Notes: generated from the letters alone by a model not told the origin. Shown: positions 22,322 to 34,204, counted from the stretch's first letter. The stretch is DNA of 64,000 nt from Phialocephala subalpina (GCA_900073065.1 FJOG01000007.1:421852-485851), one strand, 5' to 3'. Program-made: numbers and translations.

Positions 22322-22642
22322 GGGGACTTGCTTTGTCAGCCGGCCCACCAGCTCATTGGGCCATCGAGGGCCCACTGGCATGAGGCCACAAGACAGTAGT
22401 ATTTTCACAACCAAATCTGCCCATGCCGCTTTAGCTCGCTAAGATAATTAACTTAGAATTGTCGCGATTTTAAGTGGAAGTGCAATTGCAACGCATTTAA
22501 AACGCAACTTTTTATAATTTTAAAAAGTGCAATCGCATCGTATAAAGCATGCATTAAAAGTATAGCTATATTTTAATTGATTTAATTGCGTGAGTGGTTA
22601 TCGCAAAAAGTTGATTTTATGTGTAGTGCAAAGCAAAGTCCC
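22322..22642. mobile_element. Possible MITE or decayed DNA-transposon remnant
   Basis: The ends GGGGACTTGCTTTG (22322-22335) and CAAAGCAAAGTCCC (22629-22642) are inverted repeats apart from one extra T. Between them are CCGGCCCACC and GGGCCC motifs, often seen near the ends of fungal DNA transposons, and a strongly AT-rich interior such as RIP produces. No clear target-site duplication is seen and there is no coding sequence. Confidence 0.3.
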
Positions 22643-23075
22643 GCTTATTAAAATGGCGAGAGTGCCTGAAACTTTATTGTTTTGAGTGTGTTGGTGCCTT
22701 GTAGCCTCATGCCATTCTAACCGTACCCCTTCTTTCAGACATTGTTCCTCTTTAAACATTTGTTCTTCCTCCTCAGAATGAGCCTTGTGCCCCTGAATAC
22801 TTTCCACCATGCACAGTGGTGCCCGTACCTGAAAGTCATTCGCGGGAAGTACTGCATATTTGAGACAGGTCCAATCGACGACGGCGACGTCGCGACGGAA
22901 GCAAGCCAAAGCTTGGCACAGGGCGCCATACACGGCATACTCAACGCCAAAAAGCAATCCTTCGGCTTTGGCTCAAGGGTTCTTAATCACTTCCCGTCAT
23001 GGAGTCTCTTTTCTTCACGATAGCTCTTTTGGATTTTCACACATTCTTTTCGCATTTCTCCACACTCTTTTGACC

Positions 23076-24272
23076 ATGAAGTGCGTTCCTTCATTCGTTT
23101 CTTGCTTGGCATTCACTCTTTCGTACCTCGAATTTGTTTCTGCTTTCTCACAATGCTATTATCCTGACGGGTCAATACCGACCGACTACCTATGGGAGCC
23201 TTGCACAGGCTCGAAATACTCATCATGCTGTGTGCCGAGTGAAGGAGATGTCTGCCAGGCCGATGGTTTATGCTACTATCCCGACAATGGGCTGGTGTAT
23301 AGAGGAACTTGTACGGATCAGACTTGGATGGATCCATCTTGCAATGTCGGCACTTGTGTTTCTGGTAAGTCTCCCTCCATGCCCTATGACTTTGGGGAGA
23401 TGGTCGTGACCGTGTACCCCACAGGCTTCAAGACGACTTGGCAATGGGTCGACGAGTGTGTTGACTCAGGATCTACCTCTACAATCTGCGGTTCGATGTC
23501 AGACAGTGCCCACGTTACGCCTACGTGCAGCGGAAATGCCGTGGCAAAGACAGAATTTGTGACAACGACTTCGACAACGTCAGCGCATCTCTATACATCC
23601 CCACCGCCGATCGATACCTCCCGCTTCTCTGTCGAAACCGATACCTACACGACGACGATCACTGCGAATGCTCAAACAACGACGATGACCAGTATTTTCG
23701 AAAGCACAAAGACCAATACACTTGCCAAAGCTTCACAAACAGGTACGGGAGATGCTGTTGGTACCGCTGCCACGACGACCACGGCAGATGGGTCAGTCAC
23801 GACTACAGAGCCCGCGAAGAAGAACAAGACAGTAACAGTATCGGTTGGAATGCTCGCAGGAATCGGCATTGGCCTCGGCGCTGCTATCATCATCGGACTA
23901 GGAATATTCTTCTGGCTTCGTCGCAGGAAGGCCGTGTTCAAGAAGAGCGAAGCCATCAAACTTGACTCAACCAACCACCCACCACCAAATGGTCCGGTGG
24001 GAGTAGATCAGGTATATCCATACGAAGCACCTGTGAACGAGATTTCCGCACCACCGAACAAGTACTACTATGCGTCACCGAAAGTCGACACTTATGAGAT
24101 TGATGACCGGACGGCGATCTTGAGGGAGAAGAGGAGTAATGGGGCGATGGAGATGCATGCTGATGAGTCTGGGTTGAGGAGTCCGGCGCCTGCGTATCAT
24201 GAAGCGATTATGCCGGTGGAGTTGGATGGAACTTCGAGCATAAAAGCACCGAGTAGAGATCAGAGGAGGTAG
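23076..24272 (+). CDS. Secreted-domain, single-pass membrane protein (fungal Cys-rich family)
   Basis: Start at ATG 23076, which begins a clear signal peptide (MKCVPSFVSCLAFTLSYLEF) ending near VSAFSQ. Then comes a Cys-rich domain (CYYPDGSIPTDYLWEPC ... GDVCQADGLCYY), a long Ser/Thr-rich stalk, one membrane helix (VSVGMLAGIGIGLGAAIIIG), an RRRK stop-transfer and a disordered cytoplasmic tail. A 60-nt intron (23365-23424; GTAAGT ... CACAG) is likely. It is a multiple of three without a stop, so both forms are open; spliced length is 378 residues. The layout suits a cell-surface sensor or wall-linked protein. Function is unknown. Confidence 0.82.
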   Translation: MKCVPSFVSCLAFTLSYLEFVSAFSQCYYPDGSIPTDYLWEPCTGSKYSSCCVPSEGDVCQADGLCYYPDNGLVYRGTCTDQTWMDPSCNVGTCVSGKSPSMPYDFGEMVVTVYPTGFKTTWQWVDECVDSGSTSTICGSMSDSAHVTPTCSGNAVAKTEFVTTTSTTSAHLYTSPPPIDTSRFSVETDTYTTTITANAQTTTMTSIFESTKTNTLAKASQTGTGDAVGTAATTTTADGSVTTTEPAKKNKTVTVSVGMLAGIGIGLGAAIIIGLGIFFWLRRRKAVFKKSEAIKLDSTNHPPPNGPVGVDQVYPYEAPVNEISAPPNKYYYASPKVDTYEIDDRTAILREKRSNGAMEMHADESGLRSPAPAYHEAIMPVELDGTSSIKAPSRDQRR

Positions 24273-25323
24273 AATAGCTGGGAGAATGCTCTGGCGTTTA
24301 TGGAGACTGTTTTTGGTCGGTCCTTCCCTGTTCATATAATGTTTGATGCAAATACCAATTGTACGTCCAACCCTTTTCGCGTTTCGCTGCAGTTGCCTAA
24401 AATATCACTTCTGTCACAAATCATTCATTGCATGAAACTTGAAGCCTCTTATAACTCTTGCTCCTCGTGGAAGAGGAGAGGGCGCTGACATGTGACCCAC
24501 ATTTCAATACTTCGTCCTTCCTCTTCCAGCGCAGAACCCTCGAGATGATGCATCAATCGGCCATTTCCCTTGGTGGGAATAATATACTCTCACGACTAAA
24601 CATATGAATCCTAGAATTTTCTGCATGATGTGCCACATTTTCTCAAGTATCCACCTGCATCGTCCTCGGCACCCCTTTCTTCTCGCTTCCAAACTTCTTT
24701 GTCAACCACTTTTTCTTTCACATCTGCCAAACACTAAAACTCAAAGACCGCTCGACAATTCAATTAATGTAGATCTGTCCTCGGCCAATATGTCAAACCG
24801 CCCCTTCAGTTTGCTATTCAACTTTCACGTTTACCCCACAATTACTACTCATTGGCTAATACTTATTTTGTTGCACGTCGCATTGTAATCCCAAGCCTAA
24901 CCCTAACCCCAAGTCAAACCCAATGTGAACCCCAAAACCTGTGAACCCCAAAACCGGAGCCCCAACCCAGACACTTAGGAACAAGCTTTCAATTATAACT
25001 ACTCTCTGCCTTGAAGTTTCATAACTTTCATTCGTTTGGTTCAAAGCGACAATGTCTCAAATCGTTCTAGTCTTTCGATCGTCATCTCTTCGTATGTCAA
25101 ATGGCCTTCAGAGATTAGGATATGATGTGTCCGCCAGCCAGGCGCCTCTTTCAGGTGTTGGTCGCCATATTTAAGTAGGCCGCGCATGAGCTTCAGGGTA
25201 TTGGTCATTGAGCATCCAGGCTTCGGTAGGGCTTCGGTAGCATAAAGTTCAGTGTCCGATGTACCTGAGTACACTCTTGTGATAGAGACTTTTGACGTAC
25301 GAAGTGACCTGTTATTGCCGCCA
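24273..25323. other. Intergenic between convergent genes
   Basis: No supported gene. Includes CCTAACCCTAACCCC at about 24896, two units of a telomere-like motif, too short to count as an interstitial telomere. Confidence 0.45.
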
Positions 25324-26910
25324 TCAATAAATACTGAGTAAATAATTCCTCTTCTCCTCCGTACTCATCTCTCGCAAATGCTGATTCCACTCCTTGGTGA
25401 TGACAATATATGCTGACACGAACGACACACCCAACAGGTCTATCACCGCTTTATCTTCCTGAAGAAGCTGAAGTGCATCATCCAGGTTATTCGGCAACTT
25501 TGTCATCTTAAGCTCTTGTCTTTCCTCCTCCGTGAATTCAGCAGCTGGCTTTTGACAATCGCCTCCTACGAGAGGAAGTCGTTTCTCGACACCATCCAAA
25601 CCACTAGCCAACAACGCAGACATCGCCACATACGGATTTGCAGTACCACACACCATCTTCAGCTCGAATCTATCCTTGGTAACACGACGAAGAGGTGCCT
25701 CCTTGTTGTCCCAGCCCCAGCAAACATGTTCGCCTCCACTCCAGATGCCTGAAATTACCCGCTGGTAACTGTCATCCAGAGGTAGCAAAAATGGGGAAAT
25801 GGAAGGCAAATGCGCCATGATACCGGCGAAGAAGCTTTCTGACTTCTTTGAGTTAGAATATCCAACCGGCGTAGCAGAAATATGAACATGGGCACCAGTC
25901 CCAGCCTGGTCTGCCCATGGTCTCGGATGCAACGTAGCCCTCAAACCATGCTGCTCCGCTATTACAGCTATCGTCTCTCGTGCCCTGACTAGCATATCGA
26001 CAGCTTCCACTGGGCTTTTCGGAGGAAGGACAAACTCCCATTGTCCAGGCGCTGCTTCGGCATGGAATTTCTGAACATCCACGTCTACCTTCTCGAGAGC
26101 ACGAACAATATCTTCCACGACTGGAAGCAAGACCATGTCGTCTTGAGTTACAGTACCCCAAGTCCCATTGGTACTTGGCTCCTCAAACATCGGGACTTGA
26201 ACATCCTTCCCCCCTGTAGGTTTCATAAAGACAACTTCGATCTCAAACCCAAACATCACATCCAACCCGTAGTGTTTCCCCAGCTTCTCACTAAATCCTC
26301 CGAGCATACCTCTCGCACAACCTGGATGGGGCGTCCCATCTTTCTCCACAAAACTCGCCATAATCTCAAGTCTCCTTGCTCCAGGACCAGGAAACATATA
26401 AGCAGACCCAAGATCAGGTTCAAGATGCAATAAGCCTGATGTTGAATTACCTTCTGCGATATGACCGTGTCGCATTGCGTGGAGGACGGCGACTATAGAT
26501 AAATCAGTATGTGATTTGAAGCATGGTTTTGGGAGTCGAGGAGTCGAGGAGTTGAGGAGCCGAGAGGAGGCAAGTGCATAGTACTCGCGAACAGCTCGGC
26601 TCTGAACGTCTCTTACAAAAAAAAAAAAAGCAAATTTTGACGTACTGGTGATGCCAACTCTTTCTTTGTTTGCGATGAGGTGGGAGAAGCGTTTGGTGGG
26701 GAACATCATTGCGCAAACCATGCCGCAAGGGGCCATGAAGCGGAGCCAGATGAATTCTGGAGTGTGGAGGGAGAGAAGGTCTTCCCATTGCTTCATGACG
26801 CTCGCTTTGGAGGAGACGATGGGAGCTGAGTCTGGAAGTTCATCATTTATCAGATCTGCTAGATTTCACTCAGGTTGGGACAATTTAGGAAGTCACTTAC
26901 TGTCCCCCAT
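25324..26910 (-). CDS. Glutamine synthetase-like protein (FluG C-terminal/GlnA type)
   Basis: Three exons: 26901-26910 (only 10 nt, ATGGGGGACA), 26646-26831 and 25324-26492, giving 454 residues. Introns are 69 nt (GTAAGT ... TTCCAG) and 153 nt (GTACGT ... CTATAG). The N-terminal beta-grasp part reads EFIWLRFMAPCGMVCAMMFP. The catalytic domain has FGFEIEVVF, HAEAAPGQWEFVLPP, GTGAHVHIS, the arginine segment FELKMVCGTANPYVAMSALL and a C-terminus EWNQHLREMSTEEKRNYLL. This is the layout of prokaryotic-type (class I) glutamine-synthetase-like proteins of fungi, which ligate amines to glutamate or are catalytically undefined. It is not the ordinary fungal class II enzyme. The second intron holds a run of 13 A on the plus strand. 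Confidence 0.9.
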
Positions 26911-28123
26911 ATCGTCGAAGTGTCTTCAGAGAATCTATGCTAGAGAAACAGAATAGAGATCGCAAGAAACGGCAGACACTCGCAGAGTCGCAAGAGAACG
27001 CGCCACAACCTTTATTGTGCAGGAAAACCCGGCTCTATACTATCGCGAACACGCATGATACCCCGAAACTTGCTGATGTGATGCTTACTTCTAACCAAAA
27101 TCGGGCATCGCTGGTTGGCGAATCTCACTCTTGGCTCTACTCAGACCCAACAGTCTGGGAACCTAATGCGAGAAACACGCTATCGCTTTTAAGAAACGCG
27201 AAAGCGAAGGGCCGAATGAGAAGGAGGTCATATCCGGCTAATCCAACTGCTGAGTGAATGGGAAATTGTGGATAAGCGAAGAGCATAAAGGGGTAAAGGG
27301 AGGTTCGCTTAGTGGTGAAAGATAAGGAGATGATGTGGTAATATCTTAAGGACTTGGAAATGCGACAAACAAGGCTAGGCGAAAGACACGAAATTCAATC
27401 GGATATGGAGATAACGGGGATGCTATTCAGAGTTGGTTGGTTAAAGGAGAAGGGGAAGGAAAGTTATGAAGACAAAAGTGCGGGGTAATGGAGGGGTAAG
27501 AAAGTCACTGCGACCCACTAAGTTTTCAGGGACCTGAACCCTGAATCGTAGTGCTCCCGAGCCTGAACATGCATGGGTCACATCACTGAAATTCAGGGCG
27601 TATGCCCCCAAGATAATTCGTGAAGTTTAAGAAGAAATTCGTCAATACATTACCATCATTCCTCGTCTCCTCTTTAAAGCAAAAGAACGACCGCGGCCAC
27701 GCTAGCAACCCCGCTCAACAACCTCGACCCCGCAGCCGCCATTTCTCCTGTCGTAGTGCGCCGGAATCGAGACGCCAGATCTCGCCGTCGCAAACACCCG
27801 TGTAGGCTCGCTACGAAGTTAGAACCAGTTCCAATCTCATTCGAGAGGTCGATTCGATTCGGCACAGAGAGAACATTATTAATTTAGCGAACGCCGTCAA
27901 TGTCATCGCGCGGACAGTAATGCAGAGAGCAGAGGCACATGATGGACAGCTTCGGAACTCAGCGTGTTGCTATAGTGTCGATTTCAAGCTGACTTTGTGA
28001 AGTTGGGATACTAATACTGCTAGCGCCTCGCCGCCTTTGTGGCTGCAGAGTGAAAATTAGAGCGGCGTGTCTCAGTCCTTCACTTCCTTCGCAAGCCTCG
28101 AAAACCACCCTCAATTCAATTCA
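26911..28123. other. Intergenic, no supported gene
   Basis: About 1.2 kb between the glutamine-synthetase-like gene start and the coiled-coil gene end. Purine-rich plus strand around 27240-27500. Short frames without domains. Confidence 0.45.
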
Positions 28124-30156
28124 TCACCCAAAGAACGACCTCTTACTCCGCGGACGATCCAGATCAACCTCTGCCTTCTCAAGAACGTTGCTACGCTCAT
28201 AATCCTGCCCGTCGGCATTGCCTTTCTTCACCAACAGCGGCGTAATAAATAACTCGACGCGCTGTTCATCACCCCGCTCCGAAATCGATCCAAGACGAAC
28301 GTCCATTGTTTTCGGATTGTACACAATATTATATGGCCTCTTCAGGTTATAGACGGAGACCAACTGCGCGGCACCGAAGATTTCGAATTCGGCCTTCTGC
28401 TGGTGGATGGTGAGGTCGAGACATACAGCCGAATGGAGGATATTTCGCAACTTGTCACCGGATTGGGCTTTCGAAAACATTGGGGACCACCACATCTCCA
28501 AGCTGTCGCGAATATCCTTGACCGCGCGGTCAATCCGTTGTGTCGCCCACGATTCTATTACCTGCAATTCCGTTCCCTTTGGAGCTGCATATCGCGCAGC
28601 AGCATATCTATGTTGATGGAACAGTCTTCTCAGTTCTGGATCATATCCTACCTTTCGTGAGTCTTCTTGATATTCCTCACTGGCTGAATGTAACTTACCA
28701 GCGCTAGTATGAAACCTCTGTGTCTCTATCCTATTTGCCATCGCCGAAGACGGTTCCCAAAACTTCTGTCCGAGTATATGTCTCAGCAAATACGTCCAGA
28801 TAAAAGCCTGAATAAAAGACGGTCGATGTTCGGCCGATTTCAAGTACAAATCGTAGTGGTCACAAACGGCTTCCAGTCTTCTTTCAAGCGCTTCAGGAAG
28901 TTTCCTTCTGATATTCGTTATGTCGGACGAGAATGCGCGGTTTGCAAGCTCTTTGATACTGCCCCTCAAATAGCTGAACTGTCTCTTGAAATAAGGATCA
29001 TCGAAATAGTACGGGTCTGCTACCGTCACTTCGGATAACCTTTGTTCCAACAGGCGATTCAACTGCTCGCGAAGTCGGTCAACTTCTTTTATTGCGTCCA
29101 TATGCTCTGTTCGCAACTGTACCAATTGTACGTTCGATTCTTGCCCCTCCAGCTCGATCGCTGGCGCACCAAGGTCTTCTAACTCCTTTAATAGCTGCTT
29201 CTGGTCCTCGCAACGAAGATTGAGTTCGGCCATCTGATTTTGCAACGCGGCGTTGTCGTTTGAAAGCGAATCTCTTTCCGTCCGCAGCAAAGTAAGTTCG
29301 TTTTGCTGCTGCGTTGAGACTCTTTCTAGTTTGTCACATCTATCCCACCAGTCATTCAGATCTTGATCAGCGATGTCGAGTTTTCTCTTAAACTCGTCCC
29401 GTTCTTTCGAGATTCTCAAAATGTCCTGAGTCTGCTGGAACTTTAATGCCTGTTGATCTGACAACTGCTTTTCGAAAATTTCTGATCTGGTTTTCTCAGC
29501 CTCCTGGTATTGGCGTCGGAGATCACCTTGGTCGCTTTTCATAGTTAATCCGTGCCGAATGAGCTTATCTTCAAGCAGCTTCTTCTGTGCCTCAAGTTTT
29601 CTGCCGAATTCACGGGCTTCGGCAGTTTCCATTTGCGCCCTCTTCAGACTCTTCTGCAGCGAGTTGACCTCGTTCGTGGTCCCCGCATCCGAAGTCTGTG
29701 GTGCATCCCCTCGCATTGGCGGGTCTGCTTTCTCTTCGCTGATCGACTCAACCGCACCTTGGAATTGACTAGATGGGAGAGGCTTCATAAGATTCGGACC
29801 AATTTCTACTGTCGCTGTGGCTACGATCGAGATGGACTTCGAAAAATCTGGGCCATTTGGCATGGCTTGCGGTGGTATATATGGGCGTTCAACATCCAAG
29901 CTCGTTCGTCTACTGCCAGGCCTCGAGCCTCCTTGTTCCTTGCCTTCAACGTTGTTCCCAGAGCTTCCGCCGATCCTATTCTTCCATTTTGTGAATTTTG
30001 CATGCGCGCTTGGTGGAAATATGTTGCCTCTTTTCAGTCCTGGTTGTAAAGGAGAGGGTGGGGCCGACTCTGAACCTATTGCATATTAGTTACTTTCTCC
30101 TCATCTCGTACATAAGTATCAAGCATGTTCATACTTTTGTATCGCGTTAATTCCAT
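28124..30156 (-). CDS. Uncharacterised coiled-coil protein
   Basis: Three exons: 30135-30156 (22 nt, MELTRYK), 28699-30075 and 28124-28647, giving 640 residues. The first intron (59 nt) has GTATGA, a TAACTAAT branch and CAATAG. The second (51 nt; GTAAGT ... GGTAG) keeps the frame open even if retained. The N-terminal 150 residues are Pro/Ser-rich and disordered. Residues of about 150-370 form long heptad-rich coiled coils (KERDEFKRKLDIADQDLN, LRTERDSLSNDNAALQNQ). The C-terminal part is globular and helical (SFIQAFIWTYLLRHILGQKF, AEFEIFGAAQLVSVYNLKRP). No enzyme motif is seen. Its likely role is structural or scaffold, which is inference. Confidence 0.8.
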
Positions 30157-30748
30157 TTGTTCTCTGTTTGATTTTACATTACCATGGATCGCGTTAGACT
30201 CGATGATTGAGTGTCCCACAAATCAACTGATTCTCGAAGCAACAAAGGACTTATACCATGTCAGTCTTCAAAATTTGGAATCATAGAATAAGAAAATGTC
30301 CCGACGAGGCAAGGCGATTTGGGGCCTTCCATGAACTCGGTGAGGTGAGGCTCCGGCAAGGCTGTGCAGAATTCGAAGTCCGGATCCAGTTACGCCCTGA
30401 CCGAAGCCTTACCGAATGCCCCAAAAGTCTATTGGTGTGGCTTGGCATGTGATGACCAAGATGGCGGGACATTATCCCAATCGCTCATACTGCAGTGTGG
30501 GGTCGCTAAAGATATGGGTTGCCAACAACTTGCATTGGACAGCCTTATTTTCAACAAGCGGCTGGCCCTTAGAATTGCTCATTCTTGGCGTGCATGGAAC
30601 CATTGCGCTGTGCGCAGCTGAAGACAAGTGTACCATTCACACCCCGCGAGTTGAAGCCACAGGCGCGGAGAAGGGCAAAATCAATGCAGTGGTATCACAC
30701 TTCGTATTCGGTGACTTGAATTGTAACTCCATTCTGAGGTTCTGTCAG
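30157..30748. other. Intergenic between coiled-coil and GTPase genes
   Basis: A plus-strand frame of about 120 codons (30416-30784) overlaps the end of the GTPase gene and shows no domain; not called. Confidence 0.4.
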
Positions 30749-31761
30749 TCAAAATGCACCACCCTGCCCGCCACCAAGAACTAATGAAACAATAGTAACT
30801 GCAAACCCAAGCACAGATAAGGCAATCTTCAAACCCTGCGTCCAATCCACCCGCTTCAACTTGTCGATCAGGTCAACACCCACCTTCTTGCCCAACCGAG
30901 CCTCGTCCGATTCTCCTTTGGCGATTCTCTCTTCTGCCTCCAAAATCTCTCGCTGAATACGCAGCCTTCTTGTGTTGTTCGGCTTCTTCTGCAACTCCGC
31001 CCTCAGCCTCTTCACATCATCTTTGCTGGCTTTCAGCTTCTTGTCAACCTTCGGTCCTAACATCAACCCCGCTGCCGTTTTCCCGAGGGCCTTCTTCTCA
31101 TCCACAAGCTCTTTCTGCAGGCGCAACACCACGTTGTCTCGGCCGATCAGCAGGGCAATGATGCCTTCCGCTGAGGCCCTGCTGTCGTCGAATCGCCGAG
31201 TCATCGAGTTCTTATCCAGCATCTCTCTCCAGTACTCGTCCCGTAGCTGCTGCTCGCGGTTGATGGCATCTGGCATGTCTACATGAGTCACTCTCCCCCA
31301 TTGAGTCGTAACTAGAACGACATTTGATAGTGCATCATCTCCGACAAGCTGTTGGAATAGCGAAAGTACGTTCTGCGTGGAACCTTGGAACCGGACATCC
31401 GTGATGCGATGCAGGAAGACGATGCCCCAAAGCTTCATGCCCATGTGGTACTGAGCTGTGACGAGCTCACTGATTACGCTGAGTATCTCAGTGTCGCTTC
31501 TCTTCGTGTCGTCGAAGCCAGGACAGTCCACGACTGCAACTTTAGTATCGCCAACGTAGGTCTCAACGATCTGGCATACTGAAGTACCTGTCTTGAATTA
31601 GCATCCTTATTCGGACGATGAGACATCTTGCTCTTACATGAGGTCAGAGTCGCTCCCTCAACTGTCGATCCTTCTTTCAATTTGTTCACGAAATAACTCT
31701 TCCCTGCGCCAGTGACTCCCATCACAAGCACCATTCCTTCATTGGATGGCGAAACAGGCAT
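30749..31761 (-). CDS. P-loop GTPase with C-terminal membrane helix (AIG1/IRG-like)
   Basis: Two exons (31638-31761 and 30749-31587) separated by a 50-nt intron (GTAAGA, branch TGCTAAT, GACAG) give 320 residues. The G1 loop is GVTGAGKS, switch I has a conserved T (SCTSVCQI), G3 is VVDCPGFDDT, and the G4 position reads VTTQW rather than TKxD. Then comes a charged helical region (about 190-280) and a C-terminal hydrophobic segment (IALSVLGFAVTIVSLVLGGG). This is a small soluble GTPase head on a coiled stalk with a tail anchor. Fungal relatives of immune-associated GTPases look like this, but the specific role is unknown. It sits head-to-head with the Hsp70-like gene. Confidence 0.85.
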
Positions 31762-32190
31762 TGTTTTTGTTGGAAAGGATGTCTTTCCAGTTTGAAATTT
31801 CTGTGATGAGTTTACTTAAAGGCTTGTTCCGAATCATAGAAAGCATTGAAATTGCCACTCAAAAGTTCAAGGCAACAGTGAAGCCACCGAAATGCAGGTG
31901 AAGGCGAGCTGATATGGACGAGGCTCGGTGTGATGCCCGCCCGCCTAAAAGGGCGTTAGCCACCGCAAGCCACGAGCCTCGCCCCACCCGACTTTCTCCA
32001 AGGCTGCTCAGGTATCGAAATGCCCCTTTCATCTCACGACCGTGGTTGCCTTTCATGATGACATATCTCGCAGCGGTGGCGCTTAATTGATCATGGACAG
32101 CCTCGCCCTGCGATTCTTAAGCACACGGCTCACCAGTTCCTCCTCCCCCGCCATCGCGTTCTTTCCTCCATCTCGAGTGATTTTCACGTA
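31762..32190. promoter_or_regulatory. Bidirectional upstream region of GTPase and Hsp70-like genes
   Basis: A 429-bp region between two divergent ATG codons (31761 minus, 32191 plus). No supported gene inside. It probably carries both promoters; the plus side is pyrimidine-rich just before the Hsp70-like start. No specific binding site is claimed. Confidence 0.5.
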
Positions 32191-34204
32191 ATGGATGAAG
32201 AAAAAGAAGTCGTCGCCGTCACCCTCCAAATGCAACAAATGCAATCCCCATCATTCTACAAACGCGTCTCAACCCTCAACGAGTCCCCCTACATCGTCGT
32301 AGGCATCGATTTCGGCACCACCTATTCCGGTGCCGCATGGGCGAAATCCGGTACTCTCGATCAAGTTGAAGTCATTTCTCAATGGAGCTCTCAAACCATT
32401 GGCGCTACAGATTCTGATAAAGTCCCGTCAGAGATCAGCTATGATGTTTACAATAAGGCCATCAAATGGGGGTTTGGATTGAAGAATAGTGATAATCCAT
32501 TGCGATGGATTAAGTTGCTCCTCAGTCCATTATCTCTTGGAGCTATGAATACAACGGAAAGTAGTATTGTTGAAGCTGCGAGGAAGCAGTTACGGCAATA
32601 CAACAAAACGCCTGTAGACGTCATCTCAGAATATTTACGTCTACTCTGGAATCATATCCTGGAAAGATTGAGGATTCGATTATCCGCACCAGTTTTGGAT
32701 AACATGGTGTTAAAAATTGTTCTTACGATACCAGCGATCTGGGATCATAGTGCGCAAACGAAGATGAGACTCGCGGCGAAGAAGGCGGGGATGTTGCAAC
32801 ATAGGCCGTGTGGTGAGACGACGATTAGTCTTATTGCTGAACCGGCGGCGGCGGCGTTAGCTACTTATTTTGATTCGGAGATTAAGCATAATCCTATGGT
32901 TCAGGTGAGTACAGTACGTTTCGACGAAATTTGAGCATGTTCACTAAACAATGCATAGACAGGAGACTCGTTCGTGGTTTGCGATGCTGGTGGAGGTACA
33001 GTGGATCTCATCAGCTACACAGTCAAGAGCTTCGAGCCATTCCGACTTGTTGAATGCATCGGTGCCACAGGCGATCTATGCGGAGCCGTCTATCTCGACA
33101 GAGCATTTCTCCACCTTGTCAAAACCTTGAGAAGCAAACACACAATGGACAAAGATGCAGAAAGACGATTCATGGAGCGAGAATGGGAGCTCAACGTAAA
33201 GCGAAATTTTGACGGAACTCATGGGCCCTGGCCTGTCGAACTCCCTCAAACGCAACACAATCGAAAACATTCGCTCAAAAACGTGTTCAAGAAAGAAGAA
33301 TCTAGCATACTCACTTTGACTGGGTACGGCCCCACCTCCCTTCTTGAGCGAGAAGTGCTGACATTCGATCCAGAGATCATCTCCGCCAAGTCTTCGCGGA
33401 AGTCGTCCCCAAGATCGTCGAGCTCCTACGCGACCAAGTCGAAGGAATAAAAACAAAAACCGGCTCCCGCCCAAAAGTAATAATTCTCGTCGGCGGTTTC
33501 GGCGGCAACAGGTACTTCCTCCAACAAATCGAACGCGCCTTCTCCCCTTCCATCATAATCCAACAACCCGTCCGTTCCTGGTCTGCTGTCTGTCGTGGTG
33601 CCGTTCACCGCGGTGCTCTCGGCGGAGATGATATCGTCGTAAATCATATCGCTAAATATAGTTATGGGATTACGTATAATGCGAAGTGGGAAGAGGGAGG
33701 GAAGTTTCTTGACAAGGATAGGTGGTTTGATGACAGGAGACAGCAATTGTTTGCGAGGAATCAGATGCAGTGGTATCTGAGAAAACATGAGGATGTGGAG
33801 ATTATTAGGGAGGTGGAGCATTGGTTTGTTTTGACGATTGAAACGCCGAGAGAACTCAGGGGGACGGCGTTTACGGTTTGGTTTTCGGATCAGGATGATC
33901 CGGGGAAGAGGCTGGCTTCTCGTGAGTACATCGTTTTCCTTTCAATGGATGAGATGGGAAGGCTGACCAGATGACAGATGTCCGCAAGCTCTGCAAAATC
34001 AAATACGACATGTCGCCTTTCACTTTCGACTCCCTTTCTGTATTCACCAACAACCTCGGGGATGTATATAGAGAAGTAGACTGTGTTTTAAAGATGGCTG
34101 TTACTGTTTCTTCTGTAAATTGGAGTGTGGTGTTCAGAGGGAAGGTACTCGATGTTCAAGTCGAGTATGCTGACAACGAAGACGCGGCAAAAGTCCCTAC
34201 ATAG
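32191..34204 (+). CDS. Hsp70-like (HSPA12-type) actin-fold ATPase
   Basis: Four exons (32191-32904, 32959-33323, 33374-33921, 33978-34204) give 617 residues. Introns are 54, 50 and 56 nt with donors GTGAGT, GTACGG and GTGAGT. The ATPase motifs are all present: phosphate 1 VVGIDFGTTYSGAAWA, the EPAAAAL segment, phosphate 2 VVCDAGGGTVDLISY and adenosine motif IILVGGFGGNRYF. A shift of frame near 33324 is fully explained by the 50-nt intron with branch TGCTGAC. The C-terminal third is divergent from true Hsp70 substrate-binding domains, as in HSPA12-like proteins that are expanded in fungi. Its substrate or partner is unknown; the head-to-head GTPase is a candidate. Confidence 0.92.

Larger units (their letters stand above)
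20605..23075. other. Gene-poor stretch with hairpin and AT-rich block
   Basis: The longest gene-free stretch. One minus-strand frame of 165 codons (20801-21298) has a normal-looking ATG (MSYSRDLKQRILGRAGND) but no domain or support, so it is not called. A perfect hairpin lies at 21471-21500. A block of very low GC content (about 22430-22620) is enclosed in weak inverted repeats at 22322 and 22642. The rest shows nothing I can name. Confidence 0.4.

Noticed and set aside
24890..24915. Telomere-like CCTAACCCTAACCCC
   Set aside because: Only about two units, in a C/A-rich stretch; too short to claim an interstitial telomere or chromosome end.
26617..26632. Run of 13 A as a sign of a retroposon
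   Set aside because: It lies inside a good intron of the glutamine-synthetase-like gene and has no associated element or target duplication.
30416..30784. Plus-strand frame of 122 codons
   Set aside because: Overlaps the 3' end of the GTPase gene on the other strand and has no domain.
33301..33460. Frameshift in the Hsp70-like gene
   Set aside because: Explained fully by a 50-nt intron (33324-33373) with donor GTACGG, CTGAC branch and CAG acceptor; the spliced frame is intact.
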